Below are positions 1-7,507 of a stretch of 64,000 bases of DNA, piece by piece (position 1 is the first letter of the stretch; each line of letters begins with the position of its first letter). The position numbers and the translations under genes are program-made. The DNA is from an uncultured Collinsella sp. GTDB lineage: Bacteria; Actinomycetota; Coriobacteriia; Coriobacteriales; Coriobacteriaceae. Location of the stretch: positions 1-64,000 of the forward strand of contig UQIB01000006.1 in assembly GCA_900541015.1 (NCBI GenBank), written 5' to 3'. The notes below the pieces were generated by a model. The model had not been told where the DNA came from, searched no databases, and was given only the letters and a program-made list of their open reading frames with translations.

Positions 1-410
1 ACGGTGGCCATTATTCGGTGACCGGGATTGGTCAAAATCGTTTGACTATTAGCGGCTAAAATCGCCCGGCGCTAACACTGCGGTTTTGTCGAGTTTTTCC
101 TGCGATTTTGCTGGCGAAAAATGCAGATGTTTCGGGGGTCCGATTTCACTCGTTCACTTCGCGGAAAAGTATTAGACCTCGATTTGTTGGGTCGGGGAGA
201 GCCTTTCTTGGATGCCGGAGATGTACGCTGCGGCAGGCGGATCGCCAGAAGCCGGCTGTTCCGCGCCTGAAGATTTCCAAAAAGTTAACCTTTGTTGACC
301 TTAATAGTTAGATAAACTAAACTATTTTCCAAAAGTGTGCTCGAGCAAACTTATTTACTCGGGTGCTAAGGCACCGTGCCGCGCCCAATGCGGCAAAAGG
401 GAGAAGCAAC
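1..410. other. Non-coding leader region upstream of the metal-ATPase operon
   Basis: I see no convincing gene in this stretch. A short open frame at 108-311 has no ribosome-binding site and no recognisable product. The only clear signal is the promoter at 295-323. The remainder could hold the 3' flank of a gene outside the window. Confidence 0.5.
295..323 (+). promoter_or_regulatory. Sigma-70-type promoter of the DUF6110/P-type ATPase operon
   Basis: TTGACC at 295-300 is followed after exactly 17 bases by TAAACT at 318-323, a near-consensus -35/-10 pair. It lies about 90 bases before the first gene of the operon. The AT-rich surroundings contrast with the GC-rich genes. Confidence 0.6.
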
Positions 411-656
411 ATGAAGAAGTCGACGTTCAACACCCTGCTTGTTGGTGGCGGTTTTCTGCTTGGCACGGCCGGCATCAAGCTGCTTACCAGCGCTCCGGTC
501 AAGAACGCCTGCGTGCAGGGCATTGCGTGCGGCATGCGCATCAAGAACGGCTACCAGGACATGGTCGAGCAGGCCAAGGCTAATGTCGACGATATGGTTG
601 CCGAGGCTGCCTACATCACCCAGAGCGAGGCCGCTGCTGACGAGGCGGCCGAGTAA
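411..656 (+). CDS. Small membrane-anchored protein (DUF6110-like), partner of the metal ATPase
   Basis: An 81-residue protein with one hydrophobic segment near the N-terminus (about residues 9-28, LLVGGGFLLGTAGIKLL), then a short charged and alanine-rich tail ending in acidic residues. It starts at an ATG with a GGGAGAAG-like ribosome-binding site; an upstream in-frame ATG at 363 lacks one. Small proteins of this kind are known next to heavy-metal P-type ATPases and are annotated DUF6110. The ATPase starts 18 bases downstream, so the two are almost certainly cotranscribed. A role as accessory subunit or stabiliser is inference; no catalytic motif is visible. Confidence 0.6.
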   Translation: MKKSTFNTLLVGGGFLLGTAGIKLLTSAPVKNACVQGIACGMRIKNGYQDMVEQAKANVDDMVAEAAYITQSEAAADEAAE

Positions 657-674
657 CGCTCCCAGGCACAAACT

Positions 675-2750
675 ATGAGATTCTCGATTATTAGCGAGAT
701 CCCCGGCAGGACCCGTCTTCAATTGGCGGGTCCTGTGCCAGAAAGCGATCTCGATGCACTTCTTAAGCTCGGCGGCGATATCGACGGCGTGCACAAGGTG
801 CGCGTGTATGGCCGCATTGGCCAGATGGCGCTGGAGTACGATGAGCCGCGCCGCGATGCCGTGCTGGCCGCCGTCGGTGCGCTCGACGCTCAGGCCATTG
901 CCGACGCAAAGACGGGTTACGTGATGCAGCTTGAGCCACGCAAGCACAAGCTCGTTATGGATCTTGCCACGCTTGTCGGCGCCCACTATGCGCGCCGATG
1001 GTTCTTGCCGACGCCTCTGCGTGCGGTGTTTGTCGTGGCCGGTTACATGACATTTTTGCGCGCTGCCCTTCATGAGCTGGCGCAGCCGCGCCTGACCGTT
1101 CCTGTGCTCGACGCTTCGGCCATCGGCATTTCGTTCGTCAAGCGTGATGTCGACACCGCGGGCCAGACGATGTTCCTGCTCAACGTGGGCGAGCTGCTCG
1201 AGGACTACACACGCGCCATGAGCGAAAACGAGCTCATCAACTCGCTGCTTGATGTGCCCGACAAGGCGCAAAAGGTCGTCGGCGACACCGAGGTAAGCGT
1301 TGCCGCGACCGAGCTTGAGCCCGGCGACTTGGTCGCCGTTCGCACCGGCATGTCCATCTGCATCGACGGCGTGGTCGAGCAAGGAAGCGCCATGGTTAAC
1401 CAGGCGACCCTGACCGGCGAGCCGCTTGCCGTCGAGCGCAGCGCGGGCGACGATGTATTCGCCGGCACCGTCGTGGAAGACGGCAGTATCTTGGTGCGTG
1501 TGCGCGCCAACACGGCTCAGACCAAGCTCCGCTCGATCGTCTCGCTCGTGCAGACGGCCGACTCGCTCAAGTCCGAGGGTCAGTCGCACATGGAGGACCT
1601 CGCCAACAAGATCGTCCCGTGGAACTTCCTGCTTGCGGGTCTGGTCGCGCTCACCACGCGCAGCCTCATCAAGACCTCGGCGGCGTTGATGGTCGACTAC
1701 TCGTGCGCACTCAAGCTCACGGGTTCCGTTGCCGTCATGACCGCTATGAGCGATGCCGCCAAGATGGGCGTCATGGTCAAGGGCGCGAAGTACTTTGAGT
1801 CGTTTGCCAAGGCCGATACCATCGTGTTTGATAAGACCGGCACGCTCACCGAGGCGCAGCCGCGCCTTGCCTGCGTGCTCACCACCGATGGCTGGAGCGA
1901 GGACGAGATTCTGCGCCTTTCCGCTTGCTTGGAGGAGCATTTCCCGCATCCGGTGGCACGCGCCGTGGTCAATGCGGCACGCGAGCGCGAGCTCGAGCAC
2001 CGCGAGCGCCATGCCGCCGTCGAGTACATCGTGGCGCACGGCATCGCTTCGTCCATTGAAGGGCGTCGCGCCATCATCGGTTCCGCGCACTTTGTATTTG
2101 AGGATGAGGGCGCGCAGCTCGAGTCCGACATCAAGGAGCAAATCGAGCTCCAGATGCAGGGCCTGTCGCCGCTGTATCTGGCGGTCGATGGCAAGGTCGT
2201 CGGCGTGCTCGGTATCGAGGACCCGCTCAAGCCCGGGGTCCGCGAGGCCATCGCCGACCTGCATGCGCTGGGCGTCAAACATGTCGTTATGCTCACGGGC
2301 GATTCTGAACGCACGGCCGAGCGCATTGCGCGCGAGGCGGGTGTCGACGAGTTTAAGGCCGAGCTGCTGCCCGAGGACAAGTACGCTTATGTGGAGCGCA
2401 TTAAGAGTGAGGGGCGCCATGCTGCCATGGTGGGCGACGGCGTCAACGATTCGCCGGCGCTCGGTTTGGCCGACGTGGGCCTGGCGATGGGTGGCGGAAG
2501 CGACATCGCCAAGGAGGTCGCCGATATCATCCTGACCGATACGGATCTGGCCGCAATCGTGCGCCTGCGCCGCATGAGCCAGGGCCTCGTTGATCGTCTG
2601 ACGAGCTCCTACTCTAAGGTGATGCTCACCAACTCAGCGCTCTTGGCACTGGGTATTACCGGCGCGATTACCCCGCAGGCGTCTTCACTGCTGCACAACG
2701 GCTCAACGATCGCCTACAGCCTGGGCAACGCGAAGGCATATCTGCGCTAG
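675..2750 (+). CDS. Heavy-metal translocating P1B-type ATPase
   Basis: A 691-residue membrane ATPase that should export or import a transition metal at the cost of ATP. An N-terminal HMA-like fold (about 1-75) lacks the CxxC metal-binding pair. The TLTGEP actuator motif, the phosphorylation motif DKTGTLT (Asp386), the P1B-specific HP motif (EEHFPHPVA) and the hinge GDGVND are all present, so the enzyme looks intact. In the transmembrane metal-site helix the usual CPC is replaced by YSC (DYSCALKL), so ion specificity is not that of classic copper or zinc pumps and cannot be read from sequence alone. It follows a DUF6110-like small protein and is closed by a terminator at 2775. Confidence 0.88.
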   Translation: MRFSIISEIPGRTRLQLAGPVPESDLDALLKLGGDIDGVHKVRVYGRIGQMALEYDEPRRDAVLAAVGALDAQAIADAKTGYVMQLEPRKHKLVMDLATLVGAHYARRWFLPTPLRAVFVVAGYMTFLRAALHELAQPRLTVPVLDASAIGISFVKRDVDTAGQTMFLLNVGELLEDYTRAMSENELINSLLDVPDKAQKVVGDTEVSVAATELEPGDLVAVRTGMSICIDGVVEQGSAMVNQATLTGEPLAVERSAGDDVFAGTVVEDGSILVRVRANTAQTKLRSIVSLVQTADSLKSEGQSHMEDLANKIVPWNFLLAGLVALTTRSLIKTSAALMVDYSCALKLTGSVAVMTAMSDAAKMGVMVKGAKYFESFAKADTIVFDKTGTLTEAQPRLACVLTTDGWSEDEILRLSACLEEHFPHPVARAVVNAARERELEHRERHAAVEYIVAHGIASSIEGRRAIIGSAHFVFEDEGAQLESDIKEQIELQMQGLSPLYLAVDGKVVGVLGIEDPLKPGVREAIADLHALGVKHVVMLTGDSERTAERIAREAGVDEFKAELLPEDKYAYVERIKSEGRHAAMVGDGVNDSPALGLADVGLAMGGGSDIAKEVADIILTDTDLAAIVRLRRMSQGLVDRLTSSYSKVMLTNSALLALGITGAITPQASSLLHNGSTIAYSLGNAKAYLR

Positions 2751-2774
2751 CAGGCGTGTTCGCCCACGTTATCT

Positions 2775-2820
2775 GGCCTGCGCCCAGACGGCATCGGTGC
2801 CGTCTGGGCGCAGGCCTTTT
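2775..2820 (+). terminator. Intrinsic terminator of the ATPase operon
   Basis: A perfect GC-rich stem (GGCCTGCGCCCAGACGGCA and its complement) around a TCGG loop, followed by TTTT. It sits 25 bases after the ATPase stop codon and separates that operon from the toxin-antitoxin promoter. Confidence 0.85.
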
Positions 2821-2824
2821 GCAT

Positions 2825-2873
2825 TTGACCATTTGCTAGCTTCTCTATATAGTGTTGCTAGCAAAGCTAGCAA
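2825..2873 (+). promoter_or_regulatory. Promoter and autoregulatory operator of the toxin-antitoxin pair
   Basis: TTGACC (2825-2830), a 17-base spacer and TATAGT (2848-2853) form a good promoter. The octamer TTGCTAGC occurs three times: at 2833-2840 inside the spacer, at 2855-2862, and inverted at 2866-2873, the last two making a perfect 8-3-8 palindrome just after the -10. This matches how ribbon-helix-helix antitoxins bind paired half-sites to repress their own operon. Confidence 0.7.
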
Positions 2874-2892
2874 TTGAAGAGAGGGGTTCAAC

Positions 2893-3246
2893 GTGGGTGC
2901 TGTTAGTGGCATGGCGCAGGTGAACGTTCGCGTGGATCGCCAGGTCAAGAACCGTGCCGAGGAAGCGCTGCGGTTTTCGGGCGGGTCACTGCCCGAGCTC
3001 ATCAAAAAGGTGGTGGCCAAGGTCGCGCAGGGTGGCGGGCAGTGCGAGGAGGTGCTTGCGGCTGTCGACGACCGGCACCAGGCCGTCGCGCCCGATACTC
3101 CGTTTGCCGCGTCGTGGGCAGTGGCAGACCGGCTTTATGCAGATTTGGGCATCGCTGCGTCGCCCGTATCCGACGATCGCGGTTGGGACGCAATCTATTC
3201 CGAAGCCATGGATGAGCATTATCGCCAAAAGGGGATGATCCAGTGA
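2893..3246 (+). CDS. RHH-type antitoxin (RelB/DinJ-like) of a PIN-domain toxin
   Basis: A 117-residue protein starting at GTG, or possibly at the ATG at 2911. The N-terminus (MAQVNVRVDRQVKNRAEEAL, then SLPELIKKVV) has the beta-strand plus two-helix pattern of ribbon-helix-helix DNA-binding antitoxins. The C-terminal half would wrap the toxin. Its stop overlaps the start of the PIN-domain gene by four bases (GTGA), so translation is coupled. Palindromic TTGCTAGC half-sites immediately upstream suggest autoregulation. The pairing of an RHH antitoxin with a PIN toxin is common; the exact family is not certain. Confidence 0.72.
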   Translation: MGAVSGMAQVNVRVDRQVKNRAEEALRFSGGSLPELIKKVVAKVAQGGGQCEEVLAAVDDRHQAVAPDTPFAASWAVADRLYADLGIAASPVSDDRGWDAIYSEAMDEHYRQKGMIQ

Positions 3247-3758
3247 GTGGGGCGCCTCTCAAGATCATGGTAGACGCCAACGTATGGGTTGATTCGTTTT
3301 GCGTCGACCATGCCGAGTCGCTTGCCGCGCGTGCGTTTATTGGGCAGGCGACGGAGACGGGGGCGTTGCTGTTCTTCCCGGTGCATATCGCCAAGGACGT
3401 GCTGTACGTTGTCCAACACGAGCTGAAGCGTAGCGTTCTTGCCAGCGGGGGAGCGCTCGACGAGGCTTCTGCCCGCGCGATTGGCGATGTGGCGTTGGCG
3501 TTTGTTCGGAACATGACCGAAAACGCCACGGCCGTGGGTGCAGACGCGTCGGACCTTTGGCTGGCCGACAAATACTTAGCGCTCCATCGCGATTACGAGG
3601 ACAACTTGGTGCTCGCCGCTTGCAAGCGCGCGCAGGTCGATTACTTGGTGACCAACGATCGCAAGCTGCTCGAACATGCCGATCTTGCAGCAAAGACCCC
3701 GCGCCAAATGATGCCGATTCTTGCTTTAGCCGAACGCGGTGGCGCGGCTATCGGTTGA
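3243..3758 (+). CDS. PIN-domain ribonuclease toxin (VapC-like)
   Basis: A 171-residue protein with the acidic residues of the PIN fold: Asp in MVDANVWVD near residue 11, Asp in YEDNLVLAAC and the TND motif (DYLVTNDRKLLEHA). These bind the metal ion that cleaves RNA. It begins at GTG overlapping the antitoxin stop; an alternative ATG lies at 3268 but the overlap favours GTG. As a VapC-type toxin it would act on tRNA or rRNA when the antitoxin is degraded; the target cannot be told from sequence. Confidence 0.8.
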   Translation: MSGAPLKIMVDANVWVDSFCVDHAESLAARAFIGQATETGALLFFPVHIAKDVLYVVQHELKRSVLASGGALDEASARAIGDVALAFVRNMTENATAVGADASDLWLADKYLALHRDYEDNLVLAACKRAQVDYLVTNDRKLLEHADLAAKTPRQMMPILALAERGGAAIG

Positions 3759-3816
3759 CGCGAACTGTTTGCGGGCCTCTTGGACGACGATGCGCCAAGG
3801 GGCCCGCGTCTGCTAT

Positions 3817-4251
3817 TTACAAAAGCTCGGCCTTGATGGCGTGACTTTCTGCGAGCTGCTCGGCTGCCTTTTCGTCGGAGCTGTCGAGTGCTGCCAGACT
3901 GCGGTAGACCCACTCGTTGACCTGGGTGTTCTTGACGCCTGCGGTCTGCATAAGGGTGCCTACCTCGCGGATTGCTGCGAACAGATCGGCTTTGGGACCT
4001 GCGAGCTCGACCTCGATGCCGTGGTGGGCGGCCACGCCGCGGTTCTCGCTCACGTGGTCGATAAAGCTCTCGACGGTCTCAAGCTGCTGGGCGAGAGCTG
4101 CATTATCGTCGGCGTCCAGCGCGACGAGTGCGTTCGATACCGTGAGGGCGGGATGTCCGCAGGGGACAAAGCCTTCGATGACATCCATAGCTTCGGTAAT
4201 GGTTGAGCCCAGGCCTGCGAGGGCATTGACGAGTTGCTGCTTGGTATCCAT
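3817..4251 (-). CDS. Conserved hypothetical acidic protein
   Basis: A 144-residue soluble protein, rich in Ala, Glu and Asp and predicted mostly helical, with no signal peptide, membrane segment or catalytic motif that I recognise. The ATG is preceded by AAAGGA at a proper distance. It is transcribed towards the PIN-domain gene. The upstream region is shared with the ssrA leader on the opposite strand. Function unknown. Confidence 0.65.
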   Translation of the reverse strand: MDTKQQLVNALAGLGSTITEAMDVIEGFVPCGHPALTVSNALVALDADDNAALAQQLETVESFIDHVSENRGVAAHHGIEVELAGPKADLFAAIREVGTLMQTAGVKNTQVNEWVYRSLAALDSSDEKAAEQLAESHAIKAELL

Positions 4252-4488
4252 AACGGTCCTTTCGACGGGTCAATTTCGCTTGGCGAAAATATACGTGACG
4301 CGATCGGTAGCAAAAGTGCGAAGTGCGGCGCACATTGGGGTCTTCACAGCTCGTGCATAGAACAGCTGTCCGCTTTCAGAACGTGGTAAGATAGCACTCC
4401 ACAAGCGGGGCTCGCCCCGCATGTTCCTTGAAAAGTCGACGGGTGTTGGGCGCTCATGCCCAATGCCATCCAGACTTTCCCGACATTC

Positions 4489-4852
4489 GGGGGCGACTGG
4501 TTTCGACACGATAGCTCTGAGAGAGGAAGCAAGCCGAGGTCTCCTCGCCTCGTTAAACAGGGGTACCGTCAAATTGAATTGACAACAACTCTTCTTTTGA
4601 GCCTATGGCTCTCGCTGCTTAGTTTATAGCGGCGCGTCAACCCGGTGATTTCCCCGACACCGGCGCGACGTCATGTTAGGGGAATGCTCCTGCGCACGTA
4701 ATCGGTATGGCGCAGGCTAAGACCGAACCGGTTAGGACGCCGCGAGCGTGTCGCTGCGCGCAAAGCGTCCGAGACTAAACCAGCGACTGAGCTTGGAGAT
4801 GCCAATCAGGGGGCTTTCGTGGACCGGAGTTCGATTCTCCGCGCCTCCACCA
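4489..4852 (+). ncRNA. ssrA: tmRNA (SsrA)
   Basis: The 5' end GGGGGCG (4489-4495) pairs with CGCCTCC (4842-4848) to form the alanine acceptor stem, followed by A and an encoded CCA. GACTGGTTTCGACACG after the 5' strand and GGAGTTCGATTCTCC as T-arm are hallmark tmRNA sequences. The resume frame starts at GAC (4581) and encodes DNNSSFEPMALAA before TAG at 4620-4622, so the degradation tag is A-DNNSSFEPMALAA. tmRNA with SmpB rescues stalled ribosomes and marks the nascent chain for proteolysis. smpB is not in the window. Confidence 0.95.
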
Positions 4853-4860
4853 TAAGTAAC

Positions 4861-4897
4861 AGGCAGGTAGATATTCGTATCTACCTGCCTTTTTATT
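4861..4897 (+). terminator. Intrinsic terminator of ssrA
   Basis: A perfect 13-bp stem (AGGCAGGTAGATA and complement) closed by a stable TTCG tetraloop and followed by TTTTTATTT, starting nine bases after the tmRNA CCA. Confidence 0.92.
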
Positions 4898-4909
4898 TCT
4901 AGTCCGTAC

Positions 4910-4955
4910 CGCGGAGAATCGAACTCTATGCAGGGCGCGGGCGTAAAGAAAACGC
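4910..4955. repeat. 46-bp direct repeat, copy 1, with inverted tmRNA T-arm
   Basis: This 46-bp block is identical to 5121-5166. Its first 17 bases (CGCGGAGAATCGAACTC) are the exact reverse complement of the tmRNA T-arm at 4827-4843. The block has no coding signature. It may derive from recombination at the ssrA attachment site. Confidence 0.8.
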
Positions 4956-5120
4956 GTAAGCGTTTTTAGCCCGCGGGCGAGGACGCCGGCAGGCGGCCGA
5001 AGCCGGTGCGTATTTGCGTAGCAAATACGCGGATTCTCCGCGCAAAGCCCCAACCCAAAACAGATGCGATGTTTATCGAATCTCAGCCGGCCATGCGCCG
5101 CATCAACGGATCCCCCTACC

Positions 5121-5166
5121 CGCGGAGAATCGAACTCTATGCAGGGCGCGGGCGTAAAGAAAACGC
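5121..5166. repeat. 46-bp direct repeat, copy 2, with inverted tmRNA T-arm
   Basis: Exact second copy of the block at 4910-4955, displaced by 211 bp and again starting with the inverted 17-base tmRNA T-arm sequence. Between the copies lies a small hairpin around 5007-5030 (GCGTATTTG/CAAATACGC). Confidence 0.8.
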
Positions 5167-5179
5167 CTTGGCAACGCAG

Positions 5180-5401
5180 ACCGGGACACGCTTTCCCGAT
5201 GGCAGCCCAGGCGGAAAGTACGTCCCGGAATCCGCGCTCAGACTGGGACGTAGTTTCCGGATGGCACATCAAGCGGAAACCGCATCCCGGAATCTAAGCT
5301 CGAAATGGGATTCATTTTCCGGATGGCGGGCTCAGCGGAAAATGCGACCCGGAATTTGCTCTGAGAACGGGACACACTTTCCGCTTCACCTGCCGCCTCA
5401 A
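5180..5401. repeat. Degenerate 62-bp tandem repeat array
   Basis: Three full units and a partial fourth begin with GGGA at 5183, 5245, 5307 and 5369, an exact 62-bp period. Each full unit has the layout GGGA(C/T)...TTTCC...GGAAA...CCC, so each can fold into its own hairpin (stem arms GGGAC and TTTCC against GGAAA and GTCCC). The period is not a multiple of three and the units sit just before the patatin gene, so this is non-coding structured DNA or RNA. The repeats are contiguous and have no spacers. Confidence 0.8.
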
Positions 5402-5469
5402 AAAACCTGCGCGCCCTCCATCCCAAAACTGGGTAGAAGAAAGCCAAAACGCAATCGCAGGAGGTCAAT

Positions 5470-6348
5470 ATGACTGCAGAAGATAAGGCAAAGAACGCCG
5501 GCAAGGTCGCGCTCGTCCTGGAGGGTGGTAGTTTTCGCGGGCAGTTTACCGCGGGCGTGCTCGACGTTCTCATGGAGGCCGGCGTCGAGATTCCGGCTGT
5601 CTACGGTGTATCGGCCGGCGCCCTCAACGGCGTGAACTACAAGTCGCACCAGATCGGCCGTGCCAATCGCATCAACCTGGCTTTCTGCAACGACAGCCGC
5701 TTCATGGGCGCCGCATCGTTTGCGTCCACGGGTTCCATTGTGGGTTACGACTTTATCTTCAACGATGTCCAGGACCGCTTGGATCCCTTTGACAACGAGA
5801 CGTTCGACGCGAGCCCCATCGAGATGTACGCCGTCGCGACGGACATGCTTTTTGGAACCGCCACGTACCTCCCGGTCAAAAGCGCCGTGCTCGATCTCGA
5901 CGCCGTACGCGCCTCGACGTCGCTGCCGCTGGTGACGCCGCCGGTCGAGATTGACGGGCACAAATACGTCGACGGTGGCGTAGCCGATTCGATCCCCATC
6001 GAGCACGTGCTGGAGGAGGCGGGCTTCGACCGTGCAGTTGTCATTGTCACGCAGGACCGCTCGTACGAGAAAAAGCCCTACGAGTTTATGCCTGCCGCGC
6101 GAGCCCGCTATGCCGACTACCCCTATCTGCTCGAGGGAATCGAGACGCGCCACGACCGCTACAACATACAGCGCATGCACCTGTGGAAGTATGAGCGCGA
6201 GGGCCGTGCGTTGGTCGTCGCTCCGCAAAAGCCGGTCGAGGTCGGCCATGTCGAGCACGATCCGGCAAAGCTTTTGGACCTGTATATCCAGGGTCGTCAG
6301 GAGGCAAGGCGCCTGCTCGCGGAAATCCAAGAGTTCGTTGAGCGCTAG
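5470..6348 (+). CDS. Patatin-like phospholipase / acyl hydrolase
   Basis: A 292-residue cytoplasmic protein with the patatin catalytic dyad layout: oxyanion-hole glycines in LVLEGGSFRGQF, nucleophile serine in GVSAG (Val-Ser-Ala-Gly-Ala), and the catalytic aspartate in YVDGGVADSIP. Bacterial members of this size (YjjU/RssA-like) hydrolyse lipid acyl esters, but the natural substrate is usually unknown. The ATG follows a strong GCAGGAGGTCAAT ribosome-binding site. It is a stand-alone gene downstream of the 62-bp repeat array. Confidence 0.88.
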   Translation: MTAEDKAKNAGKVALVLEGGSFRGQFTAGVLDVLMEAGVEIPAVYGVSAGALNGVNYKSHQIGRANRINLAFCNDSRFMGAASFASTGSIVGYDFIFNDVQDRLDPFDNETFDASPIEMYAVATDMLFGTATYLPVKSAVLDLDAVRASTSLPLVTPPVEIDGHKYVDGGVADSIPIEHVLEEAGFDRAVVIVTQDRSYEKKPYEFMPAARARYADYPYLLEGIETRHDRYNIQRMHLWKYEREGRALVVAPQKPVEVGHVEHDPAKLLDLYIQGRQEARRLLAEIQEFVER

Positions 6349-6448
6349 CAACGGCGAACCATCAAAAAATGGCAACAGCTAAAGAGCTGGAAAAATCACG
6401 GCTCGTGGATGACATGTGCAGAAAGTCTGGTCGGAGCCAAAATACCTG

Positions 6449-6476
6449 TTGACTCGTACGGCGAGCGGGGTAATAT
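6449..6476 (+). promoter_or_regulatory. Promoter of the rplM-rpsI operon
   Basis: TTGACT at 6449-6454 and TAATAT at 6471-6476 with a 16-base spacer, about 65 bases before the rplM start. Strong match to the vegetative promoter, as expected for ribosomal protein genes. Confidence 0.7.
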
Positions 6477-6542
6477 GGACGGGTTACTTGCAGAGCCCCG
6501 TGAATCTCTGTAACAACACGTACTGTACATGGAGGAGTCTAA

Positions 6543-6986
6543 GTGATTTCGAAATCGACTCACTACGCCAAGCAGGGCGAGGTCCAGCGCAACTGGGTTC
6601 TCGTCGACGCCGATGGTGCTGTCCTGGGCCGTCTTGCCACCCAGATCGCAATGATCCTGCGCGGTAAGAACAAGCCCCAGTTCACGCCCAACAGCGACTG
6701 CGGCGACTTCGTTGTCGTCATCAACGCCGATAAGGTCCAGCTTACCGGTAACAAGGCCGACACGAAGACCTATTATCGCCACAGCGGCTACAACGGCGGC
6801 CTCAAGGCTGAGAGCTTCCGCCAGGCTATGGAGAAGCACCCGGAGAAGGTTGTCGAGCGCGCCGTTCGCGGTATGCTGCCCAAGACCACCCTCGGCCGTG
6901 CCCAGATGACCAAGCTTAAGGTCTACGCTGGTGCCGAGCATCCGCATGCTGCCCAGAACCCCACGAAGATTGAGCTGGAGGCTTAA
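6543..6986 (+). CDS. rplM: 50S ribosomal protein L13
   Basis: A 147-residue L13, an early-assembling large-subunit protein. Typical motifs are VLVDADGAVLGRLATQIA, YYRHSGYNGG and RAVRGMLPKTTLGR. It starts at GTG after a GGAGGAG site. As in most bacteria it is followed immediately by rpsI, two bases downstream. Length and sequence are normal. Confidence 0.97.
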   Translation: MISKSTHYAKQGEVQRNWVLVDADGAVLGRLATQIAMILRGKNKPQFTPNSDCGDFVVVINADKVQLTGNKADTKTYYRHSGYNGGLKAESFRQAMEKHPEKVVERAVRGMLPKTTLGRAQMTKLKVYAGAEHPHAAQNPTKIELEA

Positions 6987-6988
6987 AG

Positions 6989-7384
<396 letters not shown>

Positions 7385-7414
7385 GGTTTTATCTCCTTTC
7401 GAGATACAATGTAC

Positions 7415-7458
7415 AAGCGGGGCCTGCCGATTCCTCGGCGGGTCCCGCTTTTCTTTTT
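7415..7458 (+). terminator. Intrinsic terminator of rplM-rpsI
   Basis: AAGCGGGGCCTGCCGA pairs with TCGGCGGGTCCCGCTT around a short loop and is followed by TTCTTTTT. Confidence 0.88.
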
Positions 7459-7507
7459 CGACTAGGGTGGGCGGTTGCATATCGCCTACTAGGGAAGGAG
7501 CGATCCT

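Noticed and set aside
366..2420. A 684-codon open frame antisense to the P-type ATPase
   Set aside because: It lies opposite a well-conserved ATPase in the complementary frame typical of GC-rich genes, has Ala/Arg/Gly/His-rich low-complexity translation and no ribosome-binding site.
5180..5401. Possible CRISPR array
   Set aside because: The 62-bp units are contiguous and diverged, without unique spacers, and no cas gene is in the window.
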